Below, piece after piece: positions 36,490-45,012 of a stretch of DNA of 64,000 nucleotides. Each line of letters opens with the position of its first letter. Position 1 is the stretch's first letter. This stretch comes from Candidatus Cloacimonas acidaminovorans str. Evry (lineage in GTDB: Bacteria; Cloacimonadota; Cloacimonadia; Cloacimonadales; Cloacimonadaceae): assembly GCF_000146065.2 (NCBI RefSeq), contig NC_020449.1, positions 2,084,654 through 2,148,653 on the forward strand, given 5' to 3'. The notes below the pieces were generated by a model that worked only from the letters and a program-made list of their open reading frames with translations, was not told the origin of the DNA and did not search any database. Made by a program: the position numbers and the translations under genes.

Positions 36490-37225
36490 GGGGGGAGTTT
36501 TGACTCTAAACCGACCCTTTTGTGTTTGCAACTATATTCTGAGGTAACAGGAAATTTTCTTCGTTGCCTTCTACTTTCAAAGCTGAAGCTCGGTTTAGAG
36601 TTAAAACGAAAGTATTCCCCGAAGTCACAAATTCTGAACAATTCCTACCCCACATTTCTGGAGCGGCTGAATATATATTTTTTCCGTGACCGTGGAATTC
36701 GTGAGTTTGTTGTAGCTCGGTTGCAAGTGTGCAGTTTTTTGTTTTAACTCACAATTTTTTAACTCGTAAACAAGTTATAACTCGGTTGCAAATGAAGATG
36801 TTTGTGGGATGTGTGTACCTGGAGGGCAAGTGAAAATTGTGAGTCAAAACAAGTAGAGGGGGGAGTTTTGACTCTAAACCGACCCTTTTGTGTTTGCAAC
36901 TATATTCTGAGGTAACAGGAAATTTTCTTCGTTGCCTTCTACTTTCAAAGCTGAAGCTCGGTTTAGAGTTAAAACGAAAGTATTCCCCGAAGTCACCAAT
37001 TCTGAACAATTCCTACCCCACATTTCTGGAGCGGCTGAATATATATTTTTTCCGTGACCGTGGAATTTGAGGGAATGCTGTAGCTCGGTTGATAGTGTGC
37101 AGGGTTCTTGTTTTAACTCACAATTTTTTAATTCGTAAACAAGTTATAACTCGGTTGCAAATGAAGATGTTTGTGGGATGTGTGTACCTGGAGGGCAAGT
37201 GAAAATTGTGAGTTAAAATAGAATA
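36490..37225 (+). repeat. 368-bp tandem direct repeat, two copies
   Basis: Copy 1 starts about 36490 and copy 2 about 36858; matching bases are exactly 368 bp apart and nearly identical except for about 40 bp around 36700 / 37065. Each copy contains nested inverted repeats: GTTTTGACTCTAAACCGA pairs with the TCGGTTTAGAGTTAAAAC found about 90 bp later, and TTTTAACTCACAATTTT pairs with AAAATTGTGAGT near the end. A fragment lies at 38479-38530. It could be a non-autonomous mobile element or a structured RNA; no ORF of note. Confidence 0.85.
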
Positions 37226-37252
37226 TGCACCGGGGTTAAAACCCGTTGTTAT
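37226..37252 (-). repeat. Fragment of the 88-bp hairpin repeat
   Basis: GCACCGGGGTTAAAACCCGT followed by TGTTATC matches the second hairpin of the repeat units at 831-1182 and 60633-60766. Confidence 0.55.
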
Positions 37253-37395
37253 CCAACTGCCATCACTACAGGATTTATCTTATTATATAAAGTTTATGAA
37301 TATTAAAACTATATAAAATATGGAGTTACAGATATAATATTTTCTTCTTCCCCCTAAATTTTCCTAACTCCTATTAACTAAATATAATTCCATTT

Positions 37396-37475
37396 TCTTC
37401 CTTAATAGCATTGCTTACTCATTGCTTACCCATTGCTAATCCCATCCGTAATGGGTAAGCAATGCTTCAGCAATT
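37396..37475. repeat. 11-bp phased palindromic array, locus 3
   Basis: Left 11-bp units ATTGCTTACTC (37411), ATTGCTTACCC (37422) and ATTGCTAATCC (37433), a short centre, then right-side GCAAT units 11 bp apart (37460, 37471). ATTGCTTACCCATT (37422-37435) and AATGGGTAAGCAAT (37451-37464) form a perfect 14-bp inverted repeat around the 15-bp loop GCTAATCCCATCCGT. The 40-bp left flank is shared with locus 4 (one mismatch). Confidence 0.85.
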
Positions 37476-37587
37476 CAAGCTGGGAAAAGCTCTGAAAACA
37501 ATGGACTTTACTTAACCCCCAAACATCAACCCAACCTTTAGGATGGGTGGATGATGGGTAACAATTAAGAACGGTGTAATAAATTGT

Positions 37588-37652
37588 GTAGCCGGAGCTC
37601 CGCAAAATCAAAAACTTTTTTTCTTGCGGAAGAACTGCGTCCTCCGGCTACA
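37588..37652 (-). repeat. GTAGCCGGAG hairpin downstream of the nitrilase gene
   Basis: TGTAGCCGGAG (37588-37598) pairs perfectly with CTCCGGCTACA (37642-37652); inner CTCCGCAA/TTGCGGAA adds a second stem. Read on the minus strand the right half, GTAGCCGGAGGAC...GTTC(T)TCC, recurs just upstream of the gene at 38436-38468. It lies 10 bp past the nitrilase stop and may also act as a terminator. Confidence 0.7.
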
Positions 37653-37662
37653 TTTTTGCGGT

Positions 37663-38421
37663 TTATTCAGACAATAATTCTACATTTAAAAGCCCGGTTT
37701 GTAACAGAGGCATCCTGTTAATAATCCGATTTCCTTTAATAAACCAGGCGCCTCCACAGTATCTTTCTTCTTCTATGGCATTTTCCTCAACGCAATTGCA
37801 GACCATTATCGGTTTACCAAGTTTTTGATATTCATTTAGATAGAAGGGAAATTCTTCTTCGTCCCAATTTTTCTGAAAGTCATCCCTGCAGGGAAAACTC
37901 CTTGCCATAATATGTAAATAAAAATCCGGTTCTGCCTGGATAAGACAATTAAGTATTTCCGGTTCAAACAAATCCCCGCAGATTAAAACTCCGATTTTAC
38001 CGTAAATAGTATCTGCAATCCCCGGAGTATTTCCGCAGGCATAGTCGTTTGAGGTAACTTCTGAAGGTAGCCAACCCCTGGATATTCTGTGATAATGAAC
38101 AGCAATCTGCCCAAATTTGTCAAACAAGACAAAGCTGTCATAAATACAGCCCTTTTCTTTTTCCAAAAAGCCAAAACCGATTCCTATGGAGTATTGTATC
38201 GCTTTTTGCTGTAAGGATTTTACTTCAGAAGAATCCATTGCAAGGCAATTTTGGCTATCCTGAGTGTAGATTCCTGTAATGTTCAAACCCCCTAAAGCGG
38301 CTTCAGGAAAAATTATCAGGTCGCTTTTTTGCGCACCTGCTTCTTCTATATAGCGATGCATTGATGCAATTGCCTGGTCTATTTTTTCTAGGACAGGAAA
38401 AACACAAGCGGATATTTTCAT
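37663..38421 (-). CDS. Nitrilase/carbon-nitrogen hydrolase family protein
   Basis: 252 residues of the alpha-beta-beta-alpha nitrilase fold, which hydrolyses amides or nitriles. The catalytic Glu is Glu40 (IIFPEAALGG) and the nucleophile Cys148 (GVLICGDLFEPE). The usual catalytic Lys in YRKxHL appears changed: the segment reads AVHYHRISRGW, placing Arg112 (or His111) there. This is either an altered active site or a shifted Lys. It is monocistronic inside a repeat island and bracketed by copies of one short repeat. Substrate unknown; omega-amidase or carbamoyl-putrescine-type activity are only guesses. Confidence 0.78.
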   Translation of the reverse strand: MKISACVFPVLEKIDQAIASMHRYIEEAGAQKSDLIIFPEAALGGLNITGIYTQDSQNCLAMDSSEVKSLQQKAIQYSIGIGFGFLEKEKGCIYDSFVLFDKFGQIAVHYHRISRGWLPSEVTSNDYACGNTPGIADTIYGKIGVLICGDLFEPEILNCLIQAEPDFYLHIMARSFPCRDDFQKNWDEEEFPFYLNEYQKLGKPIMVCNCVEENAIEEERYCGGAWFIKGNRIINRMPLLQTGLLNVELLSE

Positions 38422-38435
38422 TTTGTTGTTCTCCT

Positions 38436-38468
38436 TTTTTGTGGAGGAACGGTGTCCTCCGGCTACAC
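38436..38468 (-). repeat. GTAGCCGGAGGAC repeat upstream of the nitrilase gene
   Basis: On the minus strand GTGTAGCCGGAGGACACCGT followed by TCCTCCACAAAAAAGG matches 37612-37652 (also minus strand). The two copies are in direct orientation and frame the nitrilase gene. It also overlaps the region where that gene's ribosome-binding site lies. Confidence 0.65.
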
Positions 38469-38478
38469 TTTGTTTTTG

Positions 38479-38530
38479 TTTTAGCTCACAATTTTTTAAT
38501 CAGGAAATCAGTGCAAGCTCGATTGTAAAA
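38479..38530 (+). repeat. Fragment of the 368-bp repeat
   Basis: GTTTTAGCTCACAATTTTTT, then a region ending in GCTCGATTGTAAAA, parallels the end of each 368-bp unit (GTTTTAACTCACAATTTTTT ... CTCGGTTGCAAA). Confidence 0.6.
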
Positions 38531-38533
38531 TTT

Positions 38534-38760
38534 CCCGAGGGGCTTACGCCACCTTCTACATCGTTGTTTCGCCCTGACGGGCTTTTGGTGAAAAAGAAAG
38601 GTAAAAAGAATAGAACTTCAGGGGCTTTCATTTTACGAGGGGCTAACGCCACCATCGCTATCATTGTGTCGCCCTTTGGGCTTTTAATGTATCTCAACCG
38701 TCTAAACCTTTTCAACTGTCTAAACCCTCTCAACCGTCTAAACTTTCTCAACCTTTTTTA
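38534..38760 (-). repeat. Composite repeat, two units plus 10-bp iterations
   Basis: Two reverse-complement copies of the AAGCCC...GTAAGCCCCTCG element (38534-38588 and 38634-38686), followed by the ten-base iteration CTCAACCGTCTAAAC... up to the poly-T at 38755. This is the same order as at 60809-61040 and the mirror of 1-452. Confidence 0.8.
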
Positions 38761-38849
38761 ATTTTCAATTCTCAATTTTAACCTATTTTCCTTGTAAATT
38801 TCATTTTTCCTTCTGTTCTTCATTCTCTTTTCTCTTTGTGAAAAAAACC

Positions 38850-39287
38850 TCAGAATTCAAGGTTGATAGTAACCGGACCTTCATTTACAAGTTCTATCTG
38901 CATTTTTGCGGCAAAAATACCTGTTTGGACATTAATATTGTTCTGTTTAAACAGATGCACAAATTCCTCATAGAGTTCTTTTGCTTTTTCCGGAGAAGCA
39001 GATTGGGTAAAATCGGGTCTGCGTCCCCTTTTACAATTGGCATAGAGGGTAAATTGAGAAATAACTAAAACCGAACCCTGAATATCTAAAACACTTTTAT
39101 TCATTTTGTCATTTTCATCATTAAATATACGCAGTTCCAAACATTTCCGCACAGCAAGAGGTAAAATTTCAAAGGCATCGTTAGTAGCAAAACCGACAAA
39201 AATTAGAAGACCGTTCTCTATTTTGCCGACAATTTCGTTATCTACATAGCAGATTGCTTTACTAACTCTTTGCAGGGTAATACGCAT
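38850..39287 (-). CDS. dtd: D-aminoacyl-tRNA deacylase
   Basis: Removes D-amino acids mischarged on tRNA. 145 residues, standard Dtd length. Diagnostic motifs are MRITLQRVSKA at the start, SQFTLYANCKRGRRPDF in the middle (the SQFTL active site) and the cross-subunit NEGPVTINLEF at the C-terminus. It shares one base with the upstream lipoprotein gene and is the last gene of the mre operon. Confidence 0.96.
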   Translation of the reverse strand: MRITLQRVSKAICYVDNEIVGKIENGLLIFVGFATNDAFEILPLAVRKCLELRIFNDENDKMNKSVLDIQGSVLVISQFTLYANCKRGRRPDFTQSASPEKAKELYEEFVHLFKQNNINVQTGIFAAKMQIELVNEGPVTINLEF

Positions 39288-39895
39288 CAGTCAATTTTAA
39301 AGCCATGCACTTCAAAGCAGCCGGTATCGTCAATCCAGATAGACCCTTCTTTAAAAGGAGGAATATAAATTCCAAGGCGTCCAAAACGGGCACCTGGTTT
39401 AATAAAACCGGCACTAATTGTAGCGCGTTCCCAGTCCTCGTTTACTTTGGCTTTTATTTTGAAACGATTGACAATTTTGCCATTTTCTTTAAAGACAATA
39501 AAGCGTAACTGTGGTCGTGGCGGATGAGGAGAATTAGTTTTAAAATAACATCTTAAATAATAACCCCCATAGCGACGCACATTAAATGGCTCACTTAAAA
39601 TCAAAACAGAATTATCAGAAGCATCAATCCGCAGAGATGTTTTCCCTTCCAAAGTCACTTCCGGATCAATAACTACAGGGCTTTCCCTGGTCTCCTTGGG
39701 ATTAAGAATAACCATCCAACCCTTTAAAGCTTCTTCTCCAATAGTGGAATAGGGACTGAAACTATTATTCTTAATCAGGTTTGGGCTATCTTTCACATCC
39801 CGTTCGGTGAAACTTAAAGTAGTAACTGTAGAACAGGAGCCGATAAAAATTAACAGCAAGACCAATAAGCAAGGACCAAATAAACGCTTAGTCAT
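39287..39895 (-). CDS. Lipoprotein with jelly-roll-like carbohydrate-binding module
   Basis: 202 residues. Lipoprotein signal MTKRLFGPCLLVLLLIFIGSC (lipobox IGSC). The mature part (LIKNNSF, GWMVILNP, YYLRCYFKT, FGRLGIYIPP, IWIDDTGCFEV) has the strand order and FxWxDD-type ending of CBM4/9-like or discoidin-like jelly rolls. It overlaps rodA by 4 bp, so it is made with the cell-elongation machinery; it may bind glycan at the outer membrane. Function is an inference. Confidence 0.7.
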   Translation of the reverse strand: MTKRLFGPCLLVLLLIFIGSCSTVTTLSFTERDVKDSPNLIKNNSFSPYSTIGEEALKGWMVILNPKETRESPVVIDPEVTLEGKTSLRIDASDNSVLILSEPFNVRRYGGYYLRCYFKTNSPHPPRPQLRFIVFKENGKIVNRFKIKAKVNEDWERATISAGFIKPGARFGRLGIYIPPFKEGSIWIDDTGCFEVHGFKID

Positions 39896-41112
39896 TTAAT
39901 AAAACCCCTTTCGTTTAAATATTTTAGAACAACTCCCACGGCAATAGAATTTACTAATAAATTAGAACCTCCATAACTTATAAACGGTAACGGAATCCCC
40001 GTGGCTGGAACCAGACCAATATTCATTCCAATATTGATGAAGGTCTGAAACATAAGATAAGCCGAAATACCTGCCGTGGCAACTTTTCTTTCGCGCACCT
40101 TCAATTCTCCGAGATTATGAATAAGACGCAAGAAAAAAGCCACAAACAACAACAGTAAAAGCATACAACCGATAAAACCGAATTCTTCCCCCAACACGGA
40201 AAAAATAAAATCCGTATGATGTTCCGGTAAAAATTTCATATTCTTTTGCGTTCCTTTCAGCCAACCTTTGCCAAAAACAGAACCGCTACCAATAGCAATT
40301 TTGGCTTGAATAATTTGATAACCCGCTCCTAAAGGATCGCGAGTGGGGTCCATAAAAGTTAAAATCCGATTTTGTTGATAATCCTTCAATCCAATCCAAA
40401 ACACAGGTGTTATCAAAGCTATAAAAACATTGATGATGCCCGAAACAGTAATCGCTACCCAGGAAAGATGGGATTTTAACAATAAAATAACCAAAATCGC
40501 AATCCAAAAAGGAATGGCAGGCAACCAAACAGAACTGATTACACTTATAACCGGACTGATTATCAAGAGAATAAAATATAGCGGAACATCCGCTGCAATC
40601 AACATTGCAATTAGCGCTGCCCAAAAAACAAGAGTTGTGCCAAAATCAGGTTCAAGAATAATAAGCAAAGCAGGCAATAGAGTTAACAAAAAGCCATAAA
40701 GTATCTGCTTGTATTCATTTAAATTCTCTTTGGAAATAACTTTGGCTACTAATAAAATGGTAAGTAATTTGGCACTTTCCGAGGGCTGAAGATTTATTCC
40801 TCCTAAAGAAAACCAACGGTGAGCTCCACTCACTGCAGGCGTGAAAAACACTAAAATTAAAGCCAGGATATTAAGAATATAAAGCGGTAAAATTAGAAGG
40901 TCAAAAATAGGCATCGGAAGGCGTAACAGCAAAAGAATTACTCCTAAAGAAAGGAATGCAAAGATAATTTGTTTCCACCAGTTGTTTTCTGTGTGTATCT
41001 GACCCCCGATAACCGTTGTAGAAGCACTGAAAATAATTAAACAGCCAAAAATAATCAACAGCAGTAAAAGAGTAAAAAGCACAAAATCAAACTTTTTTCG
41101 GTTAATGAACAT
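39892..41112 (-). CDS. rodA: Peptidoglycan glycosyltransferase RodA (SEDS family)
   Basis: Polymerises lipid II during elongation together with PBP2. 406 residues, about ten membrane helices. Typical SEDS motifs are HRWFSLGGINLQPSE, EPDFGTTLVF, FLPEHHTDFIFSVLGEE and the C-terminal PLPFISYGGSNLL. It overlaps mrdA by 11 bp. The presence of elongasome genes indicates a rod-shaped cell. Confidence 0.96.
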   Translation of the reverse strand: MFINRKKFDFVLFTLLLLLIIFGCLIIFSASTTVIGGQIHTENNWWKQIIFAFLSLGVILLLLRLPMPIFDLLILPLYILNILALILVFFTPAVSGAHRWFSLGGINLQPSESAKLLTILLVAKVISKENLNEYKQILYGFLLTLLPALLIILEPDFGTTLVFWAALIAMLIAADVPLYFILLIISPVISVISSVWLPAIPFWIAILVILLLKSHLSWVAITVSGIINVFIALITPVFWIGLKDYQQNRILTFMDPTRDPLGAGYQIIQAKIAIGSGSVFGKGWLKGTQKNMKFLPEHHTDFIFSVLGEEFGFIGCMLLLLLFVAFFLRLIHNLGELKVRERKVATAGISAYLMFQTFINIGMNIGLVPATGIPLPFISYGGSNLLVNSIAVGVVLKYLNERGFIK

Positions 41113-43009
41113 TACTCTCTTCCTGGGGTTGGCTTACAGAAGGTTCCGTTTCCGGTGTTAAAAATCCGCTATCCTCTATTCCCTGTTCCTGTTCTTCTTC
41201 CTCAATTCCTTCGGCAGTTCTGAATTGAGGAGGCAAAGGTGCAACCTGTTTAATAATTTCCAGATTACCCATATAATAGTTAAAAATCTTAGCTGTTAGA
41301 GGAGCAGCCATAGCTCCGCCGCCACCTGCATTTTCCAAAAAAACGGTAACTACAATTTCCGGTTTATTTGTAACCAGATAGCCACAAAACCAGGCATGTG
41401 TTTTTCTGCCCATCACATTTTCTGCGGAACCGGTTTTACCGTATATTGTGGCTCCGTTAATTCTGGCATTAGCTCCTGTTCCACCTGGAGCATTTACAAC
41501 AGACCATAAACCCTGTTGAATTGTTTTCAGGGTTTCCGGTTTCATAGGTAACTTCTTTTTTGTTAAAGGCATAACCTGTTCGCGGGTAAGGCGCCCCCTG
41601 CCTACAGTTTGTTTTAATAAATGTGGCTGAACCCATAAACCATTATTGGCTATAGCTCCATAAAAGGCATTTATCTGTAAAGGTGTTGTTAGCACTTCTC
41701 CCTGGCCAATTGCCAAATTAACTTTGTGTCCTATAATACCTTCCTGTTTGCCAAAGGTCTTTCTGTACCATTCGGTATTGGGAAAAAAACCCTGCCTTTC
41801 ATTAGGCAAATCAATCCCTGTTCTTCCATACAAATGTGAATCGCGCACATAGTTATAAAAATCGTCCAAATTTATCTTCAACGACAAATCGTAAAAATAT
41901 GTATCACAGGATACCCTTAAAGCGTCAACAATACTGGTACTACCATGCCCACTGCTATACCAACAACGGAAAAAACGGTTGCCAACTTTAAGTCCTCCAG
42001 CACAAAAAGCCAAACGCGTTTCCGGTGTAACCAAACCCCTGTCCAAACCGATTCCTGCGGTTACAGGTTTAAAAACGGAACCCGGAGGATAAGTTCCGTA
42101 GATGATTCTATCCATCATTGGCTTTTCTGCACGATTCAGATACTCCCAGGTTTCGGGCGAAATTTTTTGCATAAAGAGATTAGGATCATAATCCGGCTTG
42201 CTAACATAAGCAAGAATACCTCCGCTGCGAATGTCACTTACAACAATTGCTCCTTTCATTCCTTCGGGAAAAATACCGGCAACAAATTCCTGCAGATCAT
42301 TATCAATAGTCAACACAAGAGAAAGCCCATTCAAGGGTTCTATATATCCCCCTTCTTCAAAAAGCTGTAAACTATGTCCTTGAGCATCTACCTGAACAAT
42401 TTCCCTGCCGTCTTTTCCGCGTAAAAGAACTTCGTAATAGCGTTCCAGACCTGTTTTTCCGATATAGCTATTGAGGGAATAATCCTCTTTCTGATAAAGT
42501 TCATATTCTTGCTCGTTAATCCTTCCTACATAACCGGTAAAGTGATTAGGATAAAGATAATTGCGGGTGGAGCCAATGCGAAAGGAAAGCTCCGGATAAT
42601 AATTCAGTTCTTCACTTAAAGTCAGCACCGTTTCATAAGGGATATTATCTGCCAGCAAGATTTCTTCGTAGGTCTTAAACCTCTGTTTAAAGATGAGGTC
42701 TTTCAATTCACTTTCAGAAATGCCGAAATTGCGTTCCAGAAATTTGCTTAAATCAGGTAAATTCTTTATCTTGCCGCTTGTTAAATAGAGATTTTGAGAA
42801 GGCACATTTTGCACTATAGGTCTATATTTATGGTCATAAATTTCTCCCCGGGTGGCAGTTATTCTTCTAATACGGACAAAGTTGCTTTCCGCAATGCGTT
42901 GATATTTAGCTCCTTCAACAACCTGCAAACGAAAAAGAGATATAGCCAAAAGAAGAAAAAGAATTGCCAGAACAAGGGAAAAGGTTACAGTCGTTTGATT
43001 TTTAATCAT
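41102..43009 (-). CDS. mrdA: Penicillin-binding protein 2
   Basis: Class-B transpeptidase of the elongasome. 635 residues: an N-terminal membrane anchor (SLVLAILFLLLAISLF), the pedestal dimerisation domain with ATRGEIYD, then the transpeptidase with catalytic Ser311-x-x-Lys314 (YPPGSVFKP), the second motif SCD (SCDTYFYD, as the SSD of E. coli PBP2) and KTGSAE. The last ~45 residues are an acidic Glu/Gln-rich tail, likely disordered. It overlaps mreD by 8 bp and rodA by 11 bp. Confidence 0.95.
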   Translation of the reverse strand: MIKNQTTVTFSLVLAILFLLLAISLFRLQVVEGAKYQRIAESNFVRIRRITATRGEIYDHKYRPIVQNVPSQNLYLTSGKIKNLPDLSKFLERNFGISESELKDLIFKQRFKTYEEILLADNIPYETVLTLSEELNYYPELSFRIGSTRNYLYPNHFTGYVGRINEQEYELYQKEDYSLNSYIGKTGLERYYEVLLRGKDGREIVQVDAQGHSLQLFEEGGYIEPLNGLSLVLTIDNDLQEFVAGIFPEGMKGAIVVSDIRSGGILAYVSKPDYDPNLFMQKISPETWEYLNRAEKPMMDRIIYGTYPPGSVFKPVTAGIGLDRGLVTPETRLAFCAGGLKVGNRFFRCWYSSGHGSTSIVDALRVSCDTYFYDLSLKINLDDFYNYVRDSHLYGRTGIDLPNERQGFFPNTEWYRKTFGKQEGIIGHKVNLAIGQGEVLTTPLQINAFYGAIANNGLWVQPHLLKQTVGRGRLTREQVMPLTKKKLPMKPETLKTIQQGLWSVVNAPGGTGANARINGATIYGKTGSAENVMGRKTHAWFCGYLVTNKPEIVVTVFLENAGGGGAMAAPLTAKIFNYYMGNLEIIKQVAPLPPQFRTAEGIEEEEQEQGIEDSGFLTPETEPSVSQPQEESNVH

Positions 43010-43496
43010 TGCTGATGTTTAAACGGACTTTGCTTAAAAGCTGCAAACCCCAAAAAACAATTAAAGATAACAAAACATTATAGCCAAAACCAAGCAGTGA
43101 TTTTGTTAAAAGCGGACTGGCAAAACTGAAAGTTACCCCGAAAACAAGCAATTGAATAATAGAGAAAAGCAGATTGACAATTCCAATAGTGAGCATCTTG
43201 GCTACAAAACTTTCCATCTCAAAGGGCTTGCGAAATTCATTGATGGCTAAAGCCAACAGACAAAATACAAAGGCATACAAGCCAAAAGTCATCGGATTTA
43301 CCGAATCAAACATCAGTCCAATAATAAAAACCACAATCAAAGCAAGGTCTCGCGGACGAGTCCAAACCGTATAAATCAACCAAGGTAAAAGAATATTAGG
43401 AATAACATTCCAGATAGCTAAAGCAGGCATCACCAGAATTTGGAGATACAAAAAGAACAAACCCAGAATAAAACTCCAAATTCCTTTCCAAACCAT
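43002..43496 (-). CDS. mreD: Rod-shape-determining membrane protein MreD
   Basis: 164 residues, five or six membrane helices, with the MreD-typical NVIPNILLPWLIYTVW opening and DSVNPMTFGLYAFVFCLLA. The gene order MreC-[CofE-like]-MreD-PBP2-RodA supports the call despite low sequence conservation in the family. One-base overlap with the preceding gene. Confidence 0.85.
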   Translation of the reverse strand: MVWKGIWSFILGLFFLYLQILVMPALAIWNVIPNILLPWLIYTVWTRPRDLALIVVFIIGLMFDSVNPMTFGLYAFVFCLLALAINEFRKPFEMESFVAKMLTIGIVNLLFSIIQLLVFGVTFSFASPLLTKSLLGFGYNVLLSLIVFWGLQLLSKVRLNISND

Positions 43497-44188
43497 TAGT
43501 TATCCACTCTACGCACGATGCAAAAAGGAGTTAATTCGTCACCCTGACCTTGAGGATTATCTTTCATTACTTTTTCCATAAAGTGTTTACTGACATTTGG
43601 GCTACTGCCAATCATCCAACAACCGCCAATATCATTAATGTCCATAACGGCAAATTCATAACCAAAACGGGAATGTAAGTCCTCACAGACCTCTTTGGGA
43701 TGCAAAGGACCTTTAATCACCATATCCGTGTAAGGTGGAACAGGAGAAGTAGTTGCAGCATCAATTAAAGCGGCTTGCATACCTGCCACTCTGTAAAAAT
43801 CACCCTTCCTACCCAAAAGTTTACCTATTGCTCCAATAAAAGCTGCCAAAAGAATTCTGAGAACACCTGTTTCTTCAATAGCGCATTGCATACTGGTTGG
43901 AGCTCCTAAACCAATGCCATAAGGAACCTTGGCAACAAAGCGACTAAGCAATTTTGCCAAAAGAGAAACTTTTATTTCCGCAACTGGAATAGCACGTCCC
44001 TGAGTAATAGCCAAAGGGCTTTCACTGATAGTTAAAATATCTCCTGGTTGCATTAAAGGCAAGGCATACTCTTTAATAACTTCACCAATATCATCCTGAG
44101 GAGTTAGGATTTTGGTTTTAACAGGAATGCGTTCAAACTTCACTCCTCCAATTGTGATAATGGGCTCTGTTTGTTTACTTTTACTCAT
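43496..44188 (-). CDS. F420-0:gamma-glutamyl-ligase-like (CofE-family) protein
   Basis: 230 residues. The segment MQPGDILTISESPLAITQGR matches the GDVLVIAxKxxSxxEGR core of CofE-type ligases, and the remainder (IGLGAPTSMQCAIEETG, GDFYRVAGMQAALIDA, FAVMDINDIGG) follows the stand-alone COG1478-like group. True CofE joins glutamate to coenzyme F420 using GTP. No other F420 gene is here, so an amide-bond activity on a different acceptor is as likely. It sits inside the cell-shape operon, overlapping mreC by 8 bp and mreD by 1 bp. Confidence 0.75.
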   Translation of the reverse strand: MSKSKQTEPIITIGGVKFERIPVKTKILTPQDDIGEVIKEYALPLMQPGDILTISESPLAITQGRAIPVAEIKVSLLAKLLSRFVAKVPYGIGLGAPTSMQCAIEETGVLRILLAAFIGAIGKLLGRKGDFYRVAGMQAALIDAATTSPVPPYTDMVIKGPLHPKEVCEDLHSRFGYEFAVMDINDIGGCWMIGSSPNVSKHFMEKVMKDNPQGQGDELTPFCIVRRVDN

Positions 44189-44945
44189 TTTTAACTGCCT
44201 TTTTCAAGATAAAGATATGTTCCAGGTTTTCCACCAAAGTAAAGGGATTGATATCTGCACTGATAAATAAATTATCCTGCGATTCCCGAATGCGTTTTAT
44301 TGTTCCAACGGGATAGGATTTGGGAAAAAGACGCGAAAGATTGGAAGTTACAATTGTATCACCAACTGCAATATCCGAACCAAGCTTAATTAAATTCATA
44401 GCAATTGAGCCACTAATATCCGCCTGTAAAATTCCCTGGACGGAAGTGCGGGAATCCATTACAGGCAATTGAAAACGGGGATTGGAAAAAGGCAGAACAA
44501 TAGAATGGTCTGCCGAAACCTGAATTATTTTACCCACAATACCATTAGCAGAAATAACCGGATCATCAATTTGAATTCTGGAGCCAATTCCTTTATCCAC
44601 AATCAGATTAAGTTCCTGATATTGACCGGAAATGCCGATAATTTCTGCCTGCACCAAATCCGCTTCACCAATATCAAAAGCTATGGAAAAAGCACTTGTA
44701 TACTGCTTCAATTCATTTTGCAGAGCTAAATTTTCCAGAGTGGTTTCTGCTAATCTTTTACGCAGAGAAAAGACCTCCTGTTTCAATTCCTGCCTGGTTT
44801 CCACTGCTTTCAAAGACCTTACAAACGGAAAGAAAACCGTATTACCCATCCAGCCGGCTTTTTTAAGGCGACTTTCATTGCTGCCAATTAGCATTAACAG
44901 CGAAAGGACTATTAAAATTAGGGGAACAAGGTTCTTCTTCAGCAT
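44181..44945 (-). CDS. mreC: Rod-shape-determining protein MreC
   Basis: Periplasmic scaffold of the elongasome. 254 residues: one N-terminal membrane helix (LVPLILIVLSLLMLIG), a coiled coil (TRQELKQEVFSLRKRLAETT...ELKQY) and the MreC beta-domain with IVDKGIGSRIQIDDPVISAN, GIVGKI and VSADHSIVLP. Separated from mreB by 67 bp. Confidence 0.93.
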   Translation of the reverse strand: MLKKNLVPLILIVLSLLMLIGSNESRLKKAGWMGNTVFFPFVRSLKAVETRQELKQEVFSLRKRLAETTLENLALQNELKQYTSAFSIAFDIGEADLVQAEIIGISGQYQELNLIVDKGIGSRIQIDDPVISANGIVGKIIQVSADHSIVLPFSNPRFQLPVMDSRTSVQGILQADISGSIAMNLIKLGSDIAVGDTIVTSNLSRLFPKSYPVGTIKRIRESQDNLFISADINPFTLVENLEHIFILKKAVKNE

Positions 44946-45012
44946 CTTATATCCCTATTAAAAAAGGGTATTATATTTTTACTAAGCTTATCCTGAAGAG
45001 GAAAATTCGGGT

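Larger units (their letters stand above)
36455..37587. other. Gene-free repeat island
   Basis: Over 1.1 kb without a credible gene. It contains the 368-bp tandem duplication (36490-37225), a fragment of the 88-bp repeat (37226-37252) and the phased array at 37396-37475. Short ORFs here are artefacts of the duplication. Confidence 0.7.

Noticed and set aside
36487-37070. ORFs of 86 and 60 codons in the tandem repeat
   Set aside because: They are duplicates of each other produced by the 368-bp repeat, with mirror ORFs on the other strand; no coding signal.
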